Shown here: piece after piece, positions 58,591-64,000 of the stretch
Layout: the number at the start of each line of letters is the position of its first letter
How positions within the stretch are numbered: the first letter of the stretch is position 1
Assembly (NCBI RefSeq): GCF_019890635.1
Contig: NZ_JAIOAB010000006.1
Span: 62,001-126,000, forward strand
Length of the DNA stretch: 64,000 nt
Direction of reading: 5' to 3'
Source of the DNA: Streptomyces sennicomposti
GTDB taxonomy: Bacteria; Actinomycetota; Actinomycetes; Streptomycetales; Streptomycetaceae
The notes under the pieces: generated by a model
Seen by the model: only the letters and a program-made list of their open reading frames with translations
What the model was told of the DNA's origin: nothing
Databases searched by the model: none
Made by a program: the position numbers and the translations under genes

Positions 58591-59724
58591 TCATCCTCCC
58601 GGTGGGGCGGGTCGCGCGGCTTCCAGGAGTCCGGCGAGTTCCACCAGGTCGGTACCGGTGAGCCGGGGGAGTACGCAGCCGGACAGGGTGCGGCAGGCCT
58701 CCCGCCAGGAGGCCGGGACCGCCTCGCCGCCGCCCAGCGCGCCGGTCAGCGCGCCCGCCAGGGCCGGGGCGGAGTCGGCGAGGCGGGACAGGCAGGCCGC
58801 GGCGGGCAGCGCGTGGGCGATCCGGCCGCCCGCGGCGACGGCCAGGGCGAGGGCGACCGGGACGGTCTCGGCGGCGGCCACCCCGTAGCTGTAGACGTGG
58901 TCGACGATCTGGTGCTCCAGCAGCGGCACCAGCGCGAACGCGCTCTCGCTCTCGCCCTCGCCGGCGAGGGCGAGGGCGAGGGCGTGCCGGGCGTTGCGGC
59001 CGATCTCCGTCTGCGCGGGCAGCTCGGCCAGCGCGGCGGTGACGCAGTGCTCGACCTCGGCCCCGGTCAGGGCCAGCGCGAGCGCCGCCGCCATCGCCCG
59101 GGCGCCGTGCACGCCGTCGCCGTCCTGGGTGTAGCGGGCGTCGAACTCGGCGAGTTCGGCGGCGCGGCGCGGATCGCCCGGGTGGGCGACGGCCAGGGCG
59201 CAGGCCCGTACGCAGGCCGCGTCGTCGAAGTAGTGGGGGTTGTCGTGGCCGGTGGCGGGCGGGCGCAGCCCGGTGGCGAGGTTGCCGAGACCGGCCCGCA
59301 CGGAGATGCGGGCGCGCAGCGGCAGCACCGCGGACTCGATCTCGGGCGCGCGGTCGGCCGCCGCCGCGACCTCGGCGGCCACCGTGTTCCAGGTGAGGTC
59401 GATCGCGGCCCGTACCCGGCGGTCCCGGCTGAGGTCGCCGAGCGCGTCGTCGTCGCCGGCCCGCAGCACGGCCTCGGCCGCGAACGCCGCCCACTCGGCG
59501 TCGTCGGAGGGGCCGAGGCGCAGCGGCCCGGGGGGCTGGTTGAGGGCGGTGGGGACGGGCAGGGTGGTGGTCGCGTTCTGCTCGGCGAAGGTGTCCAGCT
59601 CGCGGGTGAGGCGGCGGGTCCACTCGGGCATCCGCGCGGCCCGGTGCCGGGCGGCGGGCCAGCCGGCGGCGTCCCCGGCGGCGAGGCCCAGCAGCAGTCC
59701 CTCGATCCGCCGCGGCCCGCTCAC
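58591..59724 (-). CDS. ADP-ribosylglycohydrolase-family protein (paralogue B), metal site degenerate
   Basis: A 377-residue protein with the DraG fold start IEGLLLGLAAGDAAGWPAARH. Motif 1 reads PSDDAEWAAFAAEAVL, retaining the DD pair. Motif 2 reads LSRLADSAPALAGALTGAL, where the usual GRDADT has Leu in place of the first metal Asp. GTG 59724 overlaps the stop of paralogue A by 4 bp. Loss of one ligand may reduce or change activity. Confidence 0.82.
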   Translation of the reverse strand: MSGPRRIEGLLLGLAAGDAAGWPAARHRAARMPEWTRRLTRELDTFAEQNATTTLPVPTALNQPPGPLRLGPSDDAEWAAFAAEAVLRAGDDDALGDLSRDRRVRAAIDLTWNTVAAEVAAAADRAPEIESAVLPLRARISVRAGLGNLATGLRPPATGHDNPHYFDDAACVRACALAVAHPGDPRRAAELAEFDARYTQDGDGVHGARAMAAALALALTGAEVEHCVTAALAELPAQTEIGRNARHALALALAGEGESESAFALVPLLEHQIVDHVYSYGVAAAETVPVALALAVAAGGRIAHALPAAACLSRLADSAPALAGALTGALGGGEAVPASWREACRTLSGCVLPRLTGTDLVELAGLLEAARPAPPGG

Positions 59725-60863
59725 GCGCCCGCCTCGCCCTCGTCGGCGGCGTCGGCGGTGAGGACGTAGTCGGCGGGGGCGTCGGACCGTACGCCACCGG
59801 GTCCGGGCCGTGCGACGTCGGCGCGCGCGTCGGCGACGGGCCGTACGACCTCCACGCGGGGTTCCCCCGCCGCGCGGCGTTCGGTCTCCGCCGCGGTCAG
59901 CAGCAGGTCCGCCACGTCCAGTACGTGCCGGCCGGCCATCGAGGGCAGGCAGCTGCCGCGGGCCGGGCCGATGGCGGCCGCCCATTCCTCGGGGACGGCG
60001 GCCACGCCCCGCGTCGCACCGGCCAGCGCGCCCGCTACGGCGGCCGTGGTGTCGGCGTCGCGGCCCATGTTGACCGCGGTGAGGACGGCGGCGCGGAAGT
60101 CGCCGTCGGCGGCGGCGTAGGCGCCGAACGCCAGGGCGACCGCCTCCGGGGCGAGGTCGGCCCAGGGGTAGCCGCCGATGACGACGGCGGAGCGCACCGC
60201 GCGTTCGCCGCGGCGGGCGGCGGCCGTGGCCCGGCGCAGGGTGCGGGCGGTCCAGGAGTCGTCGGGGACGACGGCGAGCGCGGCGGCGACGACCGCGACC
60301 GGCGCGGCGCCCGCCATGGCCGCCGCGACCCCGGCGGCCACCGCCCGCCCGCCGTGGATGCCCTCGCCCTCGTGGCTGACCGAGCCGTCGATGGCGACCA
60401 GGCGGGCCGCCTCGGCGGGGCGTCCGGCGGCGAACACCCCGAAGGGCGCCGCCCGCATGGCCAGGCCGTCGCTCCAGGCGTGCCGGTGCTGGGCGGAGAC
60501 GGGGGCGGCAAGTCCCCGGCGGAGGTTCTCCAGGGTGCCGCGCTCGCTGAAGCCGGCGCCGCGGAAGGGGCCCTCGGCGCGGTCGGCGATGTGCTCGTGC
60601 CAGGCGGCCTCGACATGGGCGGGGGTGAGGGCGGAGCCGTGCCGGGCGAGCAGCAGGCCGGAGAAGAGGGCGTACTCGGTGTCGTCGGTGCCGGCCGGGC
60701 GCTCGGCGACGTAGCCGGTGATGCGGCCCCAGCGGGCGCGGATCTCGGAGGGCTTCAGGTTCTCGGCGGGCGCCCCGAGGGCGTCCCCGACGGCGAGGCC
60801 GAGCAGCGCGCCGCGCGCCCGGTCGCGGAGGCGGGCCGCGGGGACGCCGGCGCTCGATGCCAT
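59721..60863 (-). CDS. ADP-ribosylglycohydrolase-family protein (paralogue A)
   Basis: A 380-residue protein and first gene of the operon. ARGALLGLAVGDALGAPAENL near residue 15, AGTDDTEYALFSGLLL near residue 60 and MGRDADTTAAVAGALAGAT near residue 275 match all DraG/ARH metal motifs. The hydrolase should remove ADP-ribose from a protein, nucleic acid or small molecule; which one cannot be told. GGAGAGGAGAG precedes ATG 60863. Confidence 0.9.
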   Translation of the reverse strand: MASSAGVPAARLRDRARGALLGLAVGDALGAPAENLKPSEIRARWGRITGYVAERPAGTDDTEYALFSGLLLARHGSALTPAHVEAAWHEHIADRAEGPFRGAGFSERGTLENLRRGLAAPVSAQHRHAWSDGLAMRAAPFGVFAAGRPAEAARLVAIDGSVSHEGEGIHGGRAVAAGVAAAMAGAAPVAVVAAALAVVPDDSWTARTLRRATAAARRGERAVRSAVVIGGYPWADLAPEAVALAFGAYAAADGDFRAAVLTAVNMGRDADTTAAVAGALAGATRGVAAVPEEWAAAIGPARGSCLPSMAGRHVLDVADLLLTAAETERRAAGEPRVEVVRPVADARADVARPGPGGVRSDAPADYVLTADAADEGEAGA

Positions 60864-61033
60864 CGCGGGCTCTCCTCTCCGGGGCGCCGGCGGGCGGGCG
60901 CGGAACCCTTGGCGGAGCCCCTTGCGGAAGGTGTCCCCGGTGCGGCGGCCGACGCAGCCTCGCGGCCCCCAGCATCACCCGTACGACATCTGTGCGCATA
61001 CCGTCTCGGATGAGCATCGCCCGGCAAAAGCGC

Positions 61034-61128
61034 AGGTTAGACGAGCCTTTCCTTGCTGGCGGGCGGGGAATCGCGGGCGTAGATTGAGTGTTGTCGAAAA
61101 GTAGAACCAGTCCAAAAGCCTTGCCTAA
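61034..61128 (+). promoter_or_regulatory. VIT promoter region with two iron-box-like half sites
   Basis: AGGTTAGACGAGCCT at 61034-61048 and, on the reverse strand, TTAGGCAAGGCT at 61117-61128 resemble halves of the DmdR/IdeR iron box (TTAGGTTAGGCTCACCTAA pattern). They flank TAGATT at 61080-61085, a possible -10. The match is partial (about 11 of 19 for the second site). Confidence 0.35.
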
Positions 61129-61145
61129 GCACTCTGGGGGAACCT

Positions 61146-61877
61146 GTGGCCATCCTCGACACCGAAGCGCCGCTCCACGAGGCGCACCGCGACAACCACA
61201 CGCACCGCGATGTGAACGGCGGCTGGCTGCGCCCGGCGGTCTTCGGCGCGATGGACGGCCTGGTCTCCAACCTCGCCCTGATGACCGGCGTCGCGGGCGG
61301 CGCGGTCAGCCAGCACACCATCGTCCTGACCGGACTCGCCGGCCTCGCCGCCGGCGCCTTCTCCATGGCCGCCGGCGAGTACACCTCCGTCGCCTCCCAG
61401 CGCGAGCTGGTCGAGGCCGAGCTGGCCGTCGAGCGGCGCGAGCTGCGCAAGCACCCGCAGGACGAGGAGGCCGAGCTGGCCGCACTGTACGCGGCGCGGG
61501 GCGTGGAGCCCGACCTGGCCCGCGAGGTCGCCCGGCAGCTGTCCAAGGATCCCGAGCAGGCCCTGGAGATACACGCCCGCGAGGAACTGGGCGTCGACCC
61601 GGGCGACCTGCCCTCCCCGCTGGTGGCCGCCGTCTCGTCGTTCGGCTCGTTCGCGCTCGGCGCCCTGCTGCCGGTGCTGCCCTATCTGCTCGGCGCCACC
61701 GTGCTGTGGCCGGCCGTGCTGCTCGCCCTGATCGGGCTGTTCGCCTGCGGCGCGGTGGTGGCCAAGGTGACCGCGCGCACCTGGTGGTACAGCGGTTTGC
61801 GCCAGCTTGTCCTGGGTGGTGCCGCCGCCGGTGTGACGTACGCCCTCGGTAGCCTGTTCGGAACGGCCGTAGGATGA
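61146..61877 (+). CDS. VIT1/CCC1-family Fe2+/Mn2+ transporter
   Basis: A 243-residue membrane protein with five helices. FGAMDGLVSNLALMTGVAGG and AGAFSMAAGEYTSVASQRE are the family motifs, followed by the cytoplasmic Glu-rich metal-binding domain (ELVEAELAVERRELRKHP, then EEAELAALY). VIT proteins sequester or export iron/manganese. GGGGGAACCT precedes GTG 61146. It is divergent from the ADP-ribosylglycohydrolase operon. Confidence 0.92.
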   Translation: MAILDTEAPLHEAHRDNHTHRDVNGGWLRPAVFGAMDGLVSNLALMTGVAGGAVSQHTIVLTGLAGLAAGAFSMAAGEYTSVASQRELVEAELAVERRELRKHPQDEEAELAALYAARGVEPDLAREVARQLSKDPEQALEIHAREELGVDPGDLPSPLVAAVSSFGSFALGALLPVLPYLLGATVLWPAVLLALIGLFACGAVVAKVTARTWWYSGLRQLVLGGAAAGVTYALGSLFGTAVG

Positions 61878-62272
61878 GCCGACTGGTACCTATGCGTCGG
61901 ACCGTATAAGTACCCGTTACCGGCTGGTTTCGACTGACGTGCCACCGGGCATGAGCCGTAAGCGCTGCGGGCAATGACGCCTGCCGCGCACCCTCGCGGA
62001 GGCGGGCGACCACGCCGCCCACCCCGCCCCCGGGCCTCGACCGACCCCGATCCGACCGATCTCGTCGTCGCCGGCCCGCCCCCTGAAACCAGCGCCGCCG
62101 GAAGCGGAACCCCCGCCGCCGACCCCCCTTCGGTGTCCGCATGTTGGAACGGAGTATCCGGTTCCCGAGAACCGTTCCATCATGTAACCTGCACGAAATT
62201 TCGCACTTACGCAGAGGGCCAACGTCGTCCCTCGGCACCAGCACATGCCAGATGACGACGACGGGAGAGCCG
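61878..62272 (+). promoter_or_regulatory. gltB upstream region with nested palindromes and a GlnR-like box
   Basis: No gene is visible in this 395-bp gap. GGAACGG (62146-62152) and CCGTTCC (62172-62178) form an inverted repeat, and within it GGTTC-CCGA-GAACC (62160-62173) forms another. Next, GTAAC-n6-GAAAT at 62184-62199 matches the GlnR a-site pattern GTNAC-n6-GAAAC except the last base, and CTTAC begins at 62206 after another 6 nt, like the start of a b-site. Confidence 0.5.
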
Positions 62273-64000
62273 ATGCGTACGCCGCGCCAGCCGTCCCAGC
62301 ACTCCGAGAACGGCCAGAACTGGTCGTTCATGGATGCTCGCCCTGCTGCGCAGGGTATGTACGACCCCCGCAACGAGCACGACGCCTGCGGCGTCGGCTT
62401 CGTGGCCACCCTCACCGGCGAGGCGAGCCACGCGCTGGTCGAGCAGGCGCTCACCGTGCTGCGCAACCTCGAGCACCGCGGCGCCACCGGCTCCGAGCCC
62501 GACTCCGGCGACGGCGCGGGCATCCTCTCCCAGGTGCCCGACGCGTTCCTGCGCGAGGTGGCCGGATTCGAACTGCCCGCCGCCGGCGGCTACGCGGTCG
62601 GCATCGCCTTCCTGCCCGGGGAGGGCACCGAGGACGCGGTCTCGCGCATCGAGACGATCGCCGCCGAGGAGAACCTCACGGTCCTCGGCTGGCGCGAGGT
62701 CCCGGTCGCCCCCGAACTGCTCGGCGCCACCGCCCGCTCCACCATGCCGGTCTTCCGCCAGCTGTTCGTCACCGACGGCGCGAGCGAGGGCATCGCCCTG
62801 GACCGCAGGGCGTTCGTGCTGCGCAAGCGCGCCGAGCGCGAGGCGGGCGTCTACTTCCCCTCGCTGTCGGCCCGCACCCTCGTCTACAAGGGCATGCTCA
62901 CCACCGGCCAGCTGGAGCCGTTCTTCCCGGACCTGTCCGACCGCCGCTTCGCCTCGGCCATCGCGCTCGTCCACTCCCGCTTCTCCACCAACACCTTCCC
63001 GAGCTGGCCGCTCGCCCACCCCTACCGGTTCGTCGCCCACAACGGCGAGATCAACACCGTCAAGGGCAACCGCAACTGGATGGTGGCCCGCGAGTCGCAG
63101 CTCGCCTCCGAGCTGTTCGGCGGCAAGGACAAGCTGGAGCGGATCTTCCCGATCTGCACCCCCGACGCCTCCGACTCCGCCTCCTTCGACGAGGTCCTGG
63201 AACTGCTCCACCTCGGCGGCCGCTCGCTGCCCCACTCGGTGCTGATGATGATCCCGGAGGCCTGGGAGAACCACGCCTCCATGGACCCGGCCCGGCGCGC
63301 CTTCTACCAGTTCCACTCCACGATGATGGAGCCCTGGGACGGCCCCGCCTGCGTCACCTTCACCGACGGCACCCAGGTCGGCGCCGTCCTCGACCGCAAC
63401 GGCCTGCGCCCCGGCCGCTACTGGGTCACCGACGACGGCCTCGTCGTCCTCGGCTCCGAGGTCGGCGTCCTCGACATCGACCCCGCCAGGGTCGTCCGCA
63501 AGGGCCGCCTCCAGCCCGGCCGCATGTTCCTCGTGGACACCGCCGAGCACCGCATCATCGAGGACGACGAGATCAAGGCGCAGCTCGCCGCCGAGCAGCC
63601 CTACGCCGACTGGCTGGAAGCCGGCGAGATCGAGCTGTCCGACCTGCCCGAGCGCGAGCACATCGTCCACACCCACGCCTCGGTCACCCGCCGCCAGCAG
63701 ACCTTCGGCTACACCGAGGAAGAGCTGCGCGTCATCCTCGCCCCGATGGCCAAGGCCGGCGCCGAGCCCATCGGCTCCATGGGCACCGACTCGCCCATCG
63801 CCGCCCTCTCCGAGCGCCCGCGCCTGCTCTTCGACTACTTCACCCAGCTCTTCGCGCAGGTCACCAACCCGCCGCTGGACGCCATCCGCGAGGAACTGGT
63901 CACCTCGCTGCGCAGCTCGCTCGGCCCGCAGGGCAACCTGCTGGAGCCCACCGCGGCCTCCTGTCGCAGCGTCCTCCTGCCCTTCCCGGTGATCGACAAC
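62273..64000 (+). CDS. gltB: glutamate synthase large subunit, 3' end outside window
   Basis: The first 576 residues are present and the frame remains open at the window end. A 38-residue propeptide precedes the N-terminal glutaminase Cys39 in [14 protein letters not shown]. Glutaminase motifs [37 protein letters not shown] (in part) and [13 protein letters not shown] are intact, so it is an Ntn-type amidotransferase domain. GltB with GltD converts glutamine and 2-oxoglutarate to two glutamates. GGGAGAG precedes ATG 62273. Confidence 0.96.
   Translation, partial: MRTPRQPSQHSENGQNWSFMDARPAAQGMYDPRNEHDACGVGFVATLTGEASHALVEQALTVLRNLEHRGATGSEPDSGDGAGILSQVPDAFLREVAGFELPAAGGYAVGIAFLPGEGTEDAVSRIETIAAEENLTVLGWREVPVAPELLGATARSTMPVFRQLFVTDGASEGIALDRRAFVLRKRAEREAGVYFPSLSARTLVYKGMLTTGQLEPFFPDLSDRRFASAIALVHSRFSTNTFPSWPLAHPYRFVAHNGEINTVKGNRNWMVARESQLASELFGGKDKLERIFPICTPDASDSASFDEVLELLHLGGRSLPHSVLMMIPEAWENHASMDPARRAFYQFHSTMMEPWDGPACVTFTDGTQVGAVLDRNGLRPGRYWVTDDGLVVLGSEVGVLDIDPARVVRKGRLQPGRMFLVDTAEHRIIEDDEIKAQLAAEQPYADWLEAGEIELSDLPEREHIVHTHASVTRRQQTFGYTEEELRVILAPMAKAGAEPIGSMGTDSPIAALSERPRLLFDYFTQLFAQVTNPPLDAIREELVTSLRSSLGPQGNLLEPTAASCRSVLLPFPVIDN

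Noticed and set aside
61878..62272. tRNA or other structured RNA gene before gltB
   Set aside because: The inverted repeats are too short and do not make a cloverleaf; operator sites are more likely.

Overview
The window is a high-GC, densely packed stretch of actinobacterial chromosome. It fits a Streptomyces species because of the GC-rich third codon positions, the frequent GTG starts, the cell-division order pgeF-yggS-sepF-yggT-divIVA, a priA gene in place of hisA/trpF, and a small trpM-like gene between trpC and trpB. From memory, the order resembles the Streptomyces coelicolor interval around SCO2026-SCO2081, but I could not check this. I saw no rRNA, tRNA, insertion sequence, prophage, CRISPR array or antibiotic gene cluster.

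Layout. (1) 1-3.7 kb, forward: the tail of the division cluster downstream of ftsZ. (2) 4.0-7.2 kb, reverse: ileS behind a translational T-box leader that carries an Ile (ATC) specifier. (3) 7.8-15.6 kb: a DksA/TraR zinc-finger protein, lspA, an RluD-type pseudouridine synthase, a GNAT enzyme, a CPA1 Na+/H+ antiporter, an SDR enzyme, an MscS channel (reverse) and a small hydrolase. (4) 15.7-20.8 kb, reverse: a Tat-exported PhoD-type phosphatase, a membrane-anchored DsbA-like protein, an unknown membrane protein and a DUF2252 protein. (5) 21-30 kb, forward: dnaE, an NYN-domain protein, an ABC transporter pair and a membrane protein, with one tiny reverse gene. (6) 29.7-33.8 kb, reverse: YbaK, a Lon-N domain protein, an unknown helical protein and a membrane protein. 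(7) 34-39.8 kb, forward: the operon hisD-hisC-hisB-(small membrane protein)-hisH-priA-RidA-hisF. (8) 39.9-41.7 kb: an ArsR regulator and an MFS exporter. (9) 43-50.1 kb, forward: hisI, trpE, membrane proteins, trpC, trpM, trpB, trpA. (10) 50.2-52.3 kb: a second DsbA-like protein and lgt. (11) 52.4-60.9 kb, reverse: a tight six-gene operon with four ADP-ribosylglycohydrolase-family paralogues, a class III CoA-transferase and a CitE-like lyase. (12) 61.1-64 kb, forward: a VIT/CCC1 metal transporter and the start of gltB.

How the genes work together. The his and trp blocks supply two amino acids, and PriA serves both because no trpF is visible here. LspA and Lgt are consecutive steps in lipoprotein maturation, and the two anchored thioredoxin-fold proteins probably handle exported thiols. 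The six-gene ADP-ribosylglycohydrolase operon is the least explained part. Its genes overlap by 4-13 bp or lie 7 bp apart, two of the four paralogues have altered metal-site motifs, and four consecutive genes carry in-frame repeats with periods of 12, 15 or 24 bp. One of these repeats is inserted inside the lyase barrel. About a dozen genes also show a -10-like hexamer 6-8 nt before the start codon, which suggests leaderless transcripts.
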